Shown piece after piece: positions 1 through 12,459 of a stretch of DNA of 64,000 nt; the stretch's first letter is position 1, and every line of letters starts with the position of its first letter. This DNA comes from Cytospora piceicola (taxonomy: Eukaryota; Ascomycota; Sordariomycetes; Diaporthales; Cytosporaceae). The notes under the pieces are model-generated. The model was not told the origin of the DNA, did not search any database, and saw only the letters and a program-made list of their open reading frames with translations. Made by a program: the position numbers and the translations under genes. The DNA lies in assembly GCA_023375675.1 (NCBI GenBank), contig JALQBC010000015.1, positions 124,001 through 188,000 of the forward strand, given 5' to 3'.

Positions 1-111
1 GTGCGTGCGCTGGTCCCGATTCAGTTGAAGCAGCGTCAGGAACAGGCTTAGCCCTTTATGACAAACAAACCAGCCCGGGGATATCAGGTTCAACCTGTCA
101 ATTGCGTCCTC

Positions 112-840
112 TTATCCAGATTGCTGCTTCTTGGTTGAGCTGCTGACAGTTCCTGCCTCGGTTTTCACTCGAATCAACTCGGTAGGCAGACTCAGGTGCT
201 TCGGAGGAACCTGTCCTGGCGATCCCTGGAAGACTGGATGTGACAATATTGGAGGAGTCTTGAGCCGTACGGTTGGTGGGCGCTGAGGAGTCTCCTCATC
301 GTCTTCATCCCCCCGAGATTTGTTCACCTCTAGTGGTGGATATTTCTTCCCATGTAGTAGTTGCCATGTCCGTTCCACATTCGCATGTGCAGAACCCCAG
401 TCTATTCCTGTTTCCTGTAGAAGTTGCCTCCCATCCTCGACGTCCGCATCCAGGCTTCTCGTTCTGCCATGCCACGTCTTGGAACGAGTTCTGGTAGGTC
501 GTACGGCCTCCTGCTCCGCCACGGCTTCTTTGCTGCCAGATTCTCTGTTTTGCTGGGTTTTCCGGATGATCGCGTTCCTCAAGAGTTCTTCCTCAATCAT
601 CAGACGAGACCGAGTGAGGTTTCCTCTCCGTTCGAACTCTTCCCACGTGATGCTTGGATCGCGAAGCTGGGCCTGCTCGAAGTGCCTCTTGGTCTTTCGT
701 CGACGTTTCACGCCGTTGAGAATGAAGAGCATCAAGACGAGGACAACGATTGCTCCAAGTACAATGGGGAGAATTATGACCAGTAGTCTGTTGGGGCTTC
801 TATCCGGGTCTCCATCCATGTTACGTATGGTGGTCTCCAT
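112..840 (-). CDS. Hypothetical single-pass membrane protein (242 aa)
   Basis: Unspliced 242-codon frame. A short polar N-terminus with MDGDPDRSPNR is followed by one strongly hydrophobic segment at about residues 19-43 and then the basic stop-transfer stretch KRRRKTKR. The rest is a hydrophilic tail with ITWEEFERRGNLTRSR and a proline-rich C-terminus. This suggests a short extracellular or lumenal N-terminus and a cytosolic tail, either type III or with an uncleaved anchor. I do not recognise a named family; similar short TM-plus-tail proteins occur widely in ascomycetes. The first ATG is used because the TM lies right behind it. The gene stands alone, 1.25 kb from its neighbour. Function unknown. 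Confidence 0.7.
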   Translation of the reverse strand: METTIRNMDGDPDRSPNRLLVIILPIVLGAIVVLVLMLFILNGVKRRRKTKRHFEQAQLRDPSITWEEFERRGNLTRSRLMIEEELLRNAIIRKTQQNRESGSKEAVAEQEAVRPTRTRSKTWHGRTRSLDADVEDGRQLLQETGIDWGSAHANVERTWQLLHGKKYPPLEVNKSRGDEDDEETPQRPPTVRLKTPPILSHPVFQGSPGQVPPKHLSLPTELIRVKTEAGTVSSSTKKQQSG

Positions 841-2095
841 ACTAGATAGTTAAGCGAATGAAAGGGTTTAGTGCTGCAAGTGGACGCCCAATACTGACGA
901 CGTGAAGTGATAAAGGTGTGGAACGAATGATTTATTCAGCGATTTCCCAGTCGAAATCAAGGTCAATGCGAACAAGACTCTCAAGTCGGTCACGACTATA
1001 TTCGAATTGCAAGCAGCGAACAATAACGTTTGAAACTCAATTTTGGCCTGGAGAAGACGAACGATGGCTCGCGTGGTTTCGTGTGCTACCCAATCTCCTC
1101 GAAATTTGGCGCAACCTCCCTATTTGTTCATATTTCCTGGGCCCAGCACAATTTCCCTCGCAGAAGCAGCCCAATCGACACCTGATCCCAAATGATCGGC
1201 ATGGGTTTAATGTTGCACACTACAGGACCCAGGTTGCCTGCACCCCATCTCACATGTCTGCCTCAGATACATGAACTGCATACGATGGTAATGTCTGTAC
1301 CCTTGTCAGATGCTGTCAAATGTTTCTTCTTCTCCTTGGCCTGCCGATATCAAAAAGGAAAAGTCATGCCACACCATTGAATAGCTCGGTCAGCTGCATC
1401 TGGGCTCAAACCGCAAACACACAGCCCCCCCCCCCACGCTGCAGGTTCGCGTGGATATGCAACCCTAGAACAAGGGAATGGATTGTTAGTTTACGAGGGT
1501 GATTGGATACATATGTCGGTTTGCAGCTACGAAACACGAGAACCCAGTCCGAGAACCTGCAAGCTAGAATCGTTCAATGTAACCACATCCGTGACATGTC
1601 TCGATATATAGATCAGTGACAATGATGCATTATACTGCCGAGGTCGCTGGTGGCGGAGCAAGCCACTTCAAATGAAGCAAAGCAATATCAGAGCCTCTGG
1701 ACCATACGTATTCAATAGTTTGACAGAGGCTTGCATAAGTGTCTTACCGACAAGCCAAACTTCGGAACCACGCCAATCTACTACCCCACGATCTGGAGTT
1801 GCAAGCTTGACAGGCCAATAATACATCACTCGGATTTGGTTTCCAAGCTTCCTAGCTTAATGTTGCCAACTTTGTCGGAAGGCCTGCCGTGAAAGGAGAA
1901 CAACAACCGCACCGATAGTCATGATGCCCGATGTTTCTGCATGTGATCAGTTGACTGACGGAAGTCACGACAAACGATAGGTTCAAGGTAGCAGCCATCC
2001 CGTATTCTCTAGAGAGGTGGTATACACAACGCGGCTCAGAGTTGTCTCATCTATAATTAGTCATTTGCGTCCCGTGTGCCAAGTCCGGAAACCCA
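841..2095. other. Intergenic spacer
   Basis: Lies between the membrane-protein gene and the 3' end of the WSC gene. Holds only short, low-quality open frames and a C-rich run near 1424-1437. No RNA gene or repeat recognised. Confidence 0.6.
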
Positions 2096-5000
2096 TCACG
2101 CGTATACAGCGAGCCTCGAGGCCGCTGCACAAAATTCCGTTGTGTTACCCGAGCACATCATGACCTCACAGTCAGTGATGTTCGCCTTCAGACCTGGCGT
2201 TGGTAAAACATTTCCGCAGTAACAGTCTCTGGAGTTCTCTACTCCGCTCACAGAGTATCCCTCCAGCTCACACCCACTGATGCAGTTCTCTACCGTCATA
2301 TTGTGTAACGACGAGAACGAATACGCTGAAAGAGTGTGATTATTTGTAAAATCGGCAAAGCAGCCCTGGAGTTCGTGTGTTGTATTTCCACCGTCAACGG
2401 ATGTTGAGTTGACGACGAGGGGCAGGGCCTGGGTCGTGGACTGATAGACATTGAGGCGCGATGAGCCGCCACATGTCGACGTTGAATCGCCGCCGCAGGC
2501 CGAGGTACACCCCGTTTGGTTGGTTGATGCGTCACCTATCCTGAGAATTGCACCGCAGTGGCATTGATATCCGTACTCACTGTGCGGGCGTTAATGACTG
2601 GTAACTGGTTGCTGGGAAAGGGGACTCGGAAGCGAACTTACACTCCAGCAAGAGGATATTTCTGACTTGCACAGTAGTTTGTACACATGGTGATTGTCAT
2701 TCCGTCATTGATCAGAGATATCCCCTGTAGGGCGGCATTGCCAACGCTGTCATTGTCAACGATGCAGCCAACATAGCTCCACCCGGCTGGCGCCAACAAT
2801 GCGGTTGAGCTGGCAGAGAACGTTGACGTGGCCGAAGCGCTTGTGGAAGAAGAAAAGGAAGAAGTAGTCGTGCTCAGAATCAGTGAGATAGCACTGCCAG
2901 AGCCACTCGGTGATTCCACCGAGCTGGTGACGCTACTTACTAGCGATGAGGTTGAGGCGTGATCCGTCGACGAGGCCAAAGTACTGGAGCCAAGTGAATG
3001 CTCAGACGAAGTTACCGACAAAGGAAACGTCAGTGAAGTCGACAAGGAGTCCTGGGAGGTAAAATGAAAAGCGCTTGTTGCTGTGGTATCTGAGCCAGGT
3101 ACAGTGGAAGATAGGTTGAAGACAGAACTTCCAGTGCTCGAAGACGACGCCGACGGTAGGTTGGCCGCAGAGCCAGAAGGCGAGCCATTTGATATGACGG
3201 GTCTTCCGGTGATAGATGAGGCTAATGTACTCAAAGCTGAGGAGGTAGTAGCCGCTAAGCTGGTGTCTGTGATTGAAATCACAGGTCTACCCAGTTCGGA
3301 AGTTGAATTTCGCGAGGACGACGTTATTGAGCCAGCTGACGAGGACGACGTGCTGCTTAAGACCTGCTCGGAAGCCGAGGTCGATGTTGCAGCCGAACTA
3401 AGCAGTCTCGCACCCCAAACACCGCTGCTCGTTATACCGGCATTAATGGCATCTTTCATATAATTCGGGTTGCCGATACCCGGCAACCACGACAGTGCTT
3501 TGCAGTCAGCGGTAGTAGAGCACTGCTCACATGCATCAGCATAGGAGCTCACATAACCCATCGCTAAGTCTCCTCCCTGGCGGTCGAGATAACACTCGAG
3601 CATGAACATCGCGCCGTTGAGGGCCGTGTAAACGGTGCCGTTGTCATCTGGGCAGGAGATGGAAACTGTTGGAGTGGCCGCTGTTGACGAAGTTGTTGAG
3701 ATTGTCGATGTCGTGGAAGACACAGAGCCTGTAGCGCCTGTAGCAGAGAAAGCCTTGGTACTACGCGCAGAAGACGACGTAGATGATGAGCTGGTCTTTG
3801 TGCCGTTCAATGCGTACATCGACAACCGAGCCGAGCCACCACAATATTCACTCGGGCTGGCCGCGCAAAGTACCGTGCAACCACTTGTCTGAAGTTTGCC
3901 TGAGACGCCCGAGCCGGACTCTACATTGATTGTATTTCCGCAGTAACACTTGTAATCCATGATCCGAGTTAGTAACTTTGAAAAACGGCTGGGGCTCCCA
4001 GTGGATTAGACAAGGAATCGAGAGTATAAAACCTCCAGAAGCATTACTTGCTAGGTGAGAGACGCAGGATAGGGGCAGATGTTAATTACCTCGTTACCAT
4101 ACTCCGTGCCAAAGTAAGTGTAGCCTGAACACGCAGATGCACATGCCTCCAGAGAGTTCAACGTCCCCAGTCCGGGTGACTTCCCCGAGAGAGCTCGAGA
4201 AGCAGTATCATCGCCATAGCAACCGATATAGTTATAACTGCCCACAACAGCAGGCTGAGAAGGCGGCTGGTACGCCGGAGCAAGCGAGCCATTGGTTGGG
4301 AAATACGCCGTGACATCATACCAAAGCGACATATAACCCCCAGGACCACCACACGACTGGCTACTGTCGCCAGCACAGGCATAGCCAGTGCAGCTAGAGT
4401 CGCTCCCCTTCAAGGAGGACGATGGTATGTTGTTGCCGTAGTAGCATTCATCCATGTACTCAGTACCGGCAAATGCAGACGTGTGCTCGTAAGCTTGCTC
4501 TTGGCACCAGCCGTTGGAGTCATTCGACGAGGCTGTAGTGGAAGACTCGATACGGGAGGCGGTGCTGTCGGTATAGCAGCCTAGCCACTTGAACCGCGCA
4601 GTTCCGTCGGCGAGCTTAGGGCCGACCTGTGTGCCTTGGACGGTCCCGGTGAAGTTCAGCACATGAACGCCCCAGGTGAGATCATTCACGTTGAGGGTCC
4701 ATGCGGCAGCATAGGTGACGGCCAGGGAGTTGAGTTGTGCAGTGGGTGGCTCGAAATATATCGTGGCGGTAGCATTCGAGCCTGGTGGGATTCCAAGACC
4801 CTCTGCGAGTTCTCCATCAGGATTGGTAGCTGCCAGGTATGTCCCCTCAGGCGCCTTGGACTTGGTGATGATGAGGTCGGAACCACCTGTATTGGCCACG
4901 AGTATTTCGATTGTTTGATCTGTACCACCGGGGCCTGTGCCAAAGTCGACCGTGTATGTCCAGTCCACGTCCGTATTGGGAGAGCTGGGGATGAGATTCC

Positions 5001-7574
5001 ATCCACCTTCACTGGTAGAGTAATAGACCATAGCAATGGGCTGGGATGCCGCGCTCGCCTCGAGAGTCACATATACCATTCCACCTGTCGTCCAGATGAC
5101 TAGGATTGTAAAGTAGGACCCGACCACGTTGGTGTTGAAGTCAACTGTGACGACCACGGACGTCCCGGCTGCCATGGTCGTGCCCACAGCTGGTAGCGAC
5201 GAGCTAGTGAAGTATCCTTTGCCATCGAGCATTGCAGTCTTGTTGTCACCCATTGTGACGTTGATAAAGGTGGTATCGTCGTCCATTGGATCCGTCGTTG
5301 TGTATCCATAGCCCAGGATTTTCATAGAGGCCTCGCCAAGGTTGGCAAGCACGAATGTGCTCTCTGAAGCCCCACCCGACACCAGACCGTCGGAGGTATT
5401 GGTCACGACGACAGAGCTGAAGTCGACTTGAAGTGGATTGACGCTGGGGTACGAGGCATCTGTGACTGCCTCTCCTGTGAGTGAGATTGGCTGCGTTGAA
5501 GCATACTCGGCAACACTGTTGTTGGTTGTAAAAGTCAAGGCCCCAGACTTGACACCGGGGGTGAGTTTCGTGCCGCTGCTTCCGTCCGCAGAATATCCCG
5601 TCAAATTGAAAGTGACCGTGAAGTTTATCGACTGGCCGGTGGTAAGACTTCTTGGTAGGGTTGAAGACTTTGTAACCTTGTAGTATATGCTGCCAATTGT
5701 CGTAGACTCGATAATTGTATTGATGAGTGCTGTGCAGGTGAGTATCTGCATCGCTGAAGAGCCGATAGGTATTTCTCCGAAGTCGAGTGGCCCCGTACAG
5801 TTCAAAGGTAGAGTAACTGGAGAGCCGTATGCCAATACGTACCCAGGAGACGTGGTATAGTACCGCCCGTCGCCAAAGGCCAGTCGTTGGAACTTAGAAA
5901 CCAGACCTGAGGCGGGAAGATTGATTGGTGTAAGGATTCCATTAGACGGGACTGCCTCGTACGCTCCGATTCCCAAGTCGGGGTCGACGATCCAGAGGAT
6001 CCCACTGCCTTCCTGGCCGTTAAGGGATGTGACAACAGTCGCACTGATAGCAACCCTGCCTGTCGTTGATGCAGCTGTCTCACCGGCGTAAGAGAACTGG
6101 GGCCTACCAGACGAGTCGTGGCTCAGGGCGTAGGCATAAATAGGCGCGCCAGAGGGTGCTATGTACATATAACCTCCTTCCAGAGGGTAACAGCTGACCG
6201 TGGCGAACATGGCTGCACCGGAAGGGGGCGTGATGGTCTGAAGGATATTGTCGCCTTGGTTGGCGCCATTTTTATATCCACCGAGGTTATCAGCATCCAT
6301 AACGAAACACTGACCATTCTTCCCACACGCCACGGCGACTTTTTCGACGCCTCCACCAGAGAATGGAAGCAAAGCAACACCACCACTTCCCACGTCTCGA
6401 TCAGATCCGTCCATGGAAGAATATGCTGCGGGTTCGAAGTAGTCTTGTTGGTAGAGTGTTCCATCTGATTTAATGCCCATGTTGACTATGGCCTCACTCA
6501 AGGTAGTAAGGGTCACTCTTCCACTCGCCGGGGAAGCACCGTTTATAGTAGAAGTATACCCATTACCAGTGGAGAAAAAGAAACGGTTGGACTGGTCGGA
6601 CGAAAGAATGGCACCAGACATCCAGACACCGCTTCCACTTGTCTTTGGCACAGCGGGTGCACCTGGGCCGGCACTTGTGGCGTAAGCCGTCACGAAATGG
6701 CCATCCGACGCGCTCATGCCTACCACCCATCCGGTGTAATTGTAGAGATCACAATGTCCTCCGAACCCAGCGTACACGACGCCATTAAGAAGGTTCAGGG
6801 CAGTCCTCTGAAGCTGAATTCCTCCTTGGAAGTACCGAGTAGCATCGTTATCTGCGTGGTGGCCATCCAGAAGCACGGGATACCCAGGCCTTTCTTCCAG
6901 TGTCATGGCGTCAACGGCATGAAAACGGTAGACACCATTGTACAAGCCCGAAGTCGTTCCAGTGGTATAACTCTTCGCCCAGAAGTAGACAGTCTCGGTC
7001 GAGTCGTCGATAACAGGTGTCCCGGTGATACCAACCGTGTCTGAGATATCATTGCAGCCTCCATCGAACTCGCCGACACTGAAAGGACCTTCGCCTTCCT
7101 CATTCATATCGCGGAAAGCGACCAGGGTGCCGTTCACCGCATCCAGGGCGAAAAGACGGTTTTGCTCCGAGAAAGTCAGGATGATCTGCCTGCCGTAGCT
7201 TGCGGGTGTGTATACCAATGGCTTTGCGTAGAACTGCTCAGCCCCGGAACCACTTGTGTAATCCGGTGTCTTGTATCTCCAGAGTTGGCCAAAGCTTCCG
7301 CCCTCAATCATGGCAGGGTCCATATTATGGTTGTCATAATAACCAGATTGTTCAGACACTCAAGGAAGAGGAATGTGTTAATATAGGTCATCCACTTCCA
7401 AATAAAAATCAAACAAAAAGAGAAAAACAGGAGGAGAAAAAGAAGGAAAAAGAAAAGAGCCGACGTGCAACACGCACCTCCATCAAGAATCATATCCGTC
7501 GAGTCCAAAGCCACTGCAAAGAGTCCCAGAAGGGAAATGCCCCAAAGGGCTCGACAAACCACCTCAAATTTCAT
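2096..7574 (-). CDS. Secreted PQQ/quinoprotein-like propeller protein with four WSC domains (1,718 aa)
   Basis: Four exons: 7574-7478, 7358-4090, 3948-2642 and 2579-2096. The joined length (5,157 nt) is divisible by three, and the 3949-4089 intron has a perfect TACTAAC branch point. Exon 1 supplies a signal peptide (MKFEVVCRALWGISLLGLFA). Residues about 35-540 resemble a quinoprotein-like beta-propeller (for example NRLFALDAVNGTLVAF). Residues about 540-950 look like repeated Ig/ASH-like sandwiches (LDFGEIPIG, VDFGTGPGG). WSC domains lie at about 955-1047, 1075-1169, 1508-1602 and 1626-1718. WSC2 and WSC3 are each split by an intron; the joins restore EYGNECYCGN and EYGYQCHCG. A cysteine-rich PAN-like patch (about 1195-1290) and a long Ser/Thr linker lie between WSC2 and WSC3. 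No C-terminal membrane anchor is visible. WSC domains bind glycans in known proteins, so a wall-associated role is inferred; substrate and cofactor use are unknown. Confidence 0.85.
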
Positions 7575-9993
7575 ACTGGAAAACGGATGGACAACCTCAG
7601 AAAAGGCAGGAAAATGGGACAGAAAGAAGGAATGAACGACAGGCTCCAAGAGAAGCCATCTTAGAAACCCTTCAATCTCGGGTATGTGAGAGTATCCTAT
7701 GCATCATGAGAACAGGGCCACACCGAGCCAGAGATTTCGTGCGCGGTAAGGGCGTCAGCGAGCATGCCTCTAGGCTCTCGGCGTCTGAACAAAACTGGCA
7801 AGATGGCGCACACTTGTGAGCTGGTGACATGGCTGGTAAGCCGTCTAGGCTCGTTCGTACCGAAGACAGGCCGAGCCAAAGTATACAAGTAGGATGTTGG
7901 CCATGACCGAAGCAGAAATCCTCGAAGCCCGCTCGGCGCCCGCTGCACATGGCCCGTCCCGCGAGCTCCCCATCACGGAACCATGTGGTGGCTGTCAGTG
8001 GACTGAGGCTGACTGTTGGATTGAAGGTCCTAATCAGTCACATCGACACAGGAGATAAGTTATGAGGACGACCCAGGGGCTATCGGTATCGACCCATGTG
8101 AAGGGAAAAAAGCGACGAGTCTCGAGCAGTCGGGTTGAGCGACGGTAAGCCGAAATCACATGAACGAGACACGTTGCATGCAGCCGGGCATACTGACTGT
8201 CTGGTGTACGGGCCATGTTGATATGAAGTCGAAATAAGCTTAGCTCCAAATGCACGATACACAGTAAATGAATATCGAGCATCTTTTTTATGGGTCTGCC
8301 AGTGGGGATGTCTCGAAAGGATCGACGGATTTCAACGGTGGCACAAGCAACCGTGCACAAACATGTGTCTTGCCCTTGCACCGCATTGTCCGCCACGCTG
8401 TCAAAGTTGAATGCCAAGGGTTCTTCCCTGTTTGTCCCCCCTGATAGATGGACATCAGTCAATGTACCAGTACATGCATGGATGCTGCTCGTAATCAGTC
8501 ATCGCAACTCCAACCTCATCCGGAAAGTTCGCTTCGCTTCTTTCAATAAACCCCCGGCTTGCAGGCCACCTAGGCCATCTCAGGCAGGACTGAACTGGAA
8601 ATCTTACTGAGATCTTGGAATACCTTATCATTCCAGGAGTTCTCCCGCGCCGCCCAAGTACTCAATCTCGGAATCGCATCGCATTAGCGCCGCGTGCGAT
8701 AGCCATCCATCCATCTCATATGTAGGCCTATTTTTGGAAGACGATAAGCAGTTCAATAATGACCCGGGGACTTCTTTCGTTTCGTGCTAGAGACATTCGA
8801 GCCGCAGCCCAGCAGATTGCAATACGATCAATTCATTCTGGTGAAGAATGCCCACCACAAGATCTTACGCCACAATGAACATCTACAAGGGTATTTGACC
8901 ACTATCAAGTCCAGGATCGGAAGTCAGCCCCAGCTCGATATAAAAGAGATAAGACTCATTGGCGGTGATGGTAAAGGCAATCCTGAAGTATACATGACCC
9001 CCACGAAGGAGTCACCCAGACGACCCTTTCGGAAAGAGGGCTGACGTGATACGGCGAGGCCCCTGGAACGGATCCATGTACTTTCTACGCTGTCAATAAC
9101 CATACGAATGAATATGAATATGTGGGTTTCCATTCATCTGCACAAATCTACCACGCTTTGATACTACCGATCAAGGACGTTGAGGGAGTGGTTATATACC
9201 TCAGGGTACTGGAGGTGTCTGCGTGGGAGGGGATTCTTTTTAACATGGAGAATTCGTTGATGCTTAGTAACGGGCGTCATACAAAGTTACCACCCGCGCG
9301 GGGTTCATTTGTGGGTGGCGCGTATAGCTCCTTACAATATACCGCATTTCCCAGAACACTAAATGGTTATCCATGACCTATAACTTATGCAGGCGATTAA
9401 TTTGATCCGCGTCAGGTATTGGGAACTTCCTTTTGACAGTCGCACACAGCATACCTATATATATAGATATAAGTACTTTTGGTGTATTGATCACTACCTA
9501 GGTAGGCTATAGTAATATCAAGTTCATTTTGGCTGTGTTTATAAGTGAAATCAGTCGGACAGGCATCCCCCTCTTCCCAAACAAGAAAGGGGAAACAAGG
9601 TCACTAGACGTAATGGCGTGGCGGAATCTTATGTGCAGAAGGTCCGTGGTTGATTTCTACAAGCAGGCCGTAGTTGGTGGTACTACCGAGCTTGGATGTT
9701 TGGGAAAATATATCTAGCTGGTGCACGCAACAGAATAAGCACTCATCGCGTAACCAAAAGCAAGCTACGTAAGTCGTAAGCAAACAGGTGTGATGTGACT
9801 GAGAGACAAAGACTCTATATTAAATTGGAAATATTATTAATCATGACCCCCGAATAACAATAACATGTGTGAATGAGAATCATAAGCTTCGCCACCGATG
9901 GAAAATTACCAAAGCATATCTGTAACTTATCATCATGCACAACCTCCCTAAATATACGTATTTGTTTCCGCATCAAGCAACAAATGTCATTGA
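7575..9993. other. Intergenic spacer, no supported gene
   Basis: About 2.4 kb. Open frames at 7672-7950, 8034-8462 and 8784-9044 have no recognisable domain or fungal-like splice structure, so I do not call them. One exact TACCTAGGTA palindrome sits at 9495-9504. The segment from about 9400 to 9990 is visibly more AT-rich and probably holds the 3' regulatory sequence of the following minus-strand gene. Confidence 0.5.
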
Positions 9994-11146
9994 TCATTTC
10001 TCCTTAGGCGTAGAAGAACCATCCAGGTAGTAAGCATAGCTACTTCCAACGGTAAAGTGGTTTCCGAATATATCGTACTGGTCAGTCATCTGTTGAATTG
10101 TCAGTCTTAATGATCGTGTTACAAAGTCATGCGTGGACTTACTGTTGCGTATGAGACTCCGTAGTTCTCGCTATAGTAGACGCAAGTGAAGATACTGTCT
10201 CGTTGTTAGCAACCAAGTTTTATCAGGTTATTGAAGGGGTCCGTTAAGTTTACCCATTGATTCCATTCATGTAAATCACATAGGCATCGAAAGAAGTACA
10301 CTCAACGTTGATGCCAAGAGCCTGGTTCCAAGCAGAAGTATCCTTGCATTGAATTGCGCAGAGTCTAGGGTCATAAGCAGTGTTGGGAAATAGTTCAACG
10401 CTGAGGTACCCGTTCAGGATAACAGGCGCGGGAATGTTCAGCGCGGCGTTTCCAAGGTCGACGGGGCCAGTGAAGCCGTCACAGATAGGCGCGTCCATGA
10501 CATTGAAGGCAGTGGACCCGGCGATGACCAGGTGGAAGTCACCCTGGTACTGGCCGACATTGGTGGCGTTGCCCGAGTAGAGCGGCACGGAGTAGAAGGC
10601 GCACTTGATAAGGGTGACGGAGGATGAGTTCACCGTCGCAGGGCAGTACTCGGTCGAGGGGGTCCCGGTGGTAGGCCAGACGAGCTCCGGGTCGCGCTCG
10701 TAGTAGATGACAAAGGACGAGCACGTGGCGCCGGACCAGTCGCTGCAGAGGTTGGCGCAGTATTCCGGGTCGTAGCTGGTCAGCTCCGACTGCACGTAGC
10801 CGATATATCCAGTGTTGTCGCCGTTGCTGCCCTTCAGGTTGACCCACCCCTTGGAGGCTTCGTACCCCTGCGGGGGCACAGCCGCAGCCGCAATGGCCGA
10901 CTTCGAGAACTCTGGGTAGGCAAGGAATTCCGTGTCGGTGTCAGGGTCCACGTGGGGTCCGTTGCCAACCTGGTCGGCACATGCGGTCGGCTCGCTGCGC
11001 TTTTCGATAACCAGGGTTACATTGTCAGGCCCGAAGGGTGCAGAGTCCAACACGAGACTGCCTTCCGCGCTTTCGTACTGGTCGATGGGTAGATCCTGGG
11101 TGGCTGCAAGTCCCAGGAATAGAAACGTGAGAACGGTGGGTTTCAT
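9994..11146 (-). CDS. Secreted cysteine-containing PAN/apple-like protein (346 aa)
   Basis: Three exons: 11146-10254, 10194-10143 and 10089-9994, with introns of 59 and 53 nt; the joined frame is 1,041 nt. A signal peptide is clear (MKPTVLTFLFLGLAATQ). A Lys-Arg at about residues 49-50 (VIEKRSEP) looks like a Kex2-type processing site. The mature part has two cysteine-bearing modules, with SYDPEYCANLCSDWSGATC and AYDPRLCAIQCKD, matching an abundant uncharacterised secreted family of filamentous ascomycetes with PAN/apple-like folds. The second intron joins TCVYYSENYGVSYAT to MTDQYDIFGNHFTVGSSY, which completes the second module. Extracellular adhesion or recognition is possible but unproven. 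A TATA box lies 174 nt upstream of the ATG. Confidence 0.85.
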
Positions 11147-11319
11147 CTTGAAGCTTAAGTAGCGGACTGCGGTTCAAGCTTGGTTCAAGGTGATTTGAGG
11201 CCTGCTTTGATCTCTAAGAAAGAGAAGCAGAAGTGGATGACAGCTTGAGACTTGTATGACTGTAGGATTGGGACTCTGATGTGTTCTTCCTATCATCCGG
11301 AGAATATCATCCAGCCCTG

Positions 11320-11328
11320 TTTTATATA
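11320..11328 (-). promoter_or_regulatory. TATA box of the secreted PAN-like gene
   Basis: On the minus strand this reads TATATAAAA. It lies 174 nt upstream of the ATG at 11146, which allows a 5' leader of about 140 nt. Consensus match and position only. Confidence 0.5.
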
Positions 11329-12459
11329 TGGTAACTATTTACTTACTCGGCCCTCCTACCTGTCTTCTCATCTATAACGTTTTCGGATAGACTTAAGCCT
11401 AGTTTAAGTAGTGCTGAACAGCCTCCGTCTCGATGTAGATAGCATACCCTAGGGTATGGGTCGACTGTAAGCGTAGGGTCGTCTTGGAGCATACCTGATA
11501 CTCCTGATCTGGATCGCGAACAGGCCATATTGAGCAGATGAGTTCATTCTCATGTCCTTCAGGTGTCCACATTGCCCAAAATGTCAAAATCAGACAATAT
11601 TTCGTATCGTTTTGGGTGGAAATGGCTGGTTTAGGACAGACTAGCACCGCCTCTGGACATATGAACAACGACATGGCCTGTTCAGCCGAGTAAACTTCGC
11701 CTCATATCCCCATTTCTGATCTAGACAACACAATAATGCGTAGAGAAAAGCCCAATGTAACAAGCATTGCGTCATGGGGGCCGGAGTAAGGTAGTAGTCG
11801 GATCTGCAACTGTCCGAAGTCGATTCTGCACCATCCAGCCTGCCAGCCAGGCAGCTCTGGGAGATACCCTATCTGGTACCCTACTTGCTAGGGTACCAGA
11901 CCCTGACACCCAGCTCTCGGCTCTGGCCGAAGCAGCAGATAGTACCTAGGTACTTCCGGAGTTTGGCCGGGAGAGATATCGGGGTCCGAGGAGTCAGTGA
12001 TGTGAAAGGCAACCCACCAGCTGATCATCAAGATCGCATGGCGTGTTTGAATCGGGAAATTTGTGGCCCAGCATGCATGCATAAAGTGATATGTACTGTA
12101 CTGTACTGCACTTTACTGTACCGCAACGTGTCCGCGTATATGCAGCTCTGGCAGGGGCTGAGTCTAGACCAATACTCGATGGAACCATCAGCGAGCGGAA
12201 ATCAGGGCGGATCTCCATTTTCCCTCTCCGGGACCGTGGCAGCGGATCGAGAGCACGTCTCGCTTCCTTTGGAACAGAATCGGACGAACTCGCCATATTT
12301 CGCACAGATAGATCACAGGCCTCCCTGAATCAGCGTGCCGACTTCGATTGTCGTGTTATTTAAATGGGATATTCTCCTTCCTAAAACCGGCCTCTGACTC
12401 CGAGCCGACCCCAAACGAAAGGTTACCAGAGCTTTATCACTGTCAGTCAATCAAGCAAT
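11329..12459. other. Divergent intergenic region
   Basis: Shared upstream region of the secreted PAN-like gene (-) and the GH16 gene (+). It holds an exact TACCTAGGTA at 11943-11952 and, at about 12091-12122, a short run of imperfect tandem TGTACTG/GTACTGCA-like units. No gene is supported. Confidence 0.5.

Noticed and set aside
1192..1502. Overlapping short open frames in the first spacer
   Set aside because: Low-quality composition, no domain, no start or splice context.
7672..7950. Minus-strand frames of 83-92 codons
   Set aside because: Two overlapping frames open at once, no family resemblance, isolated in a spacer.
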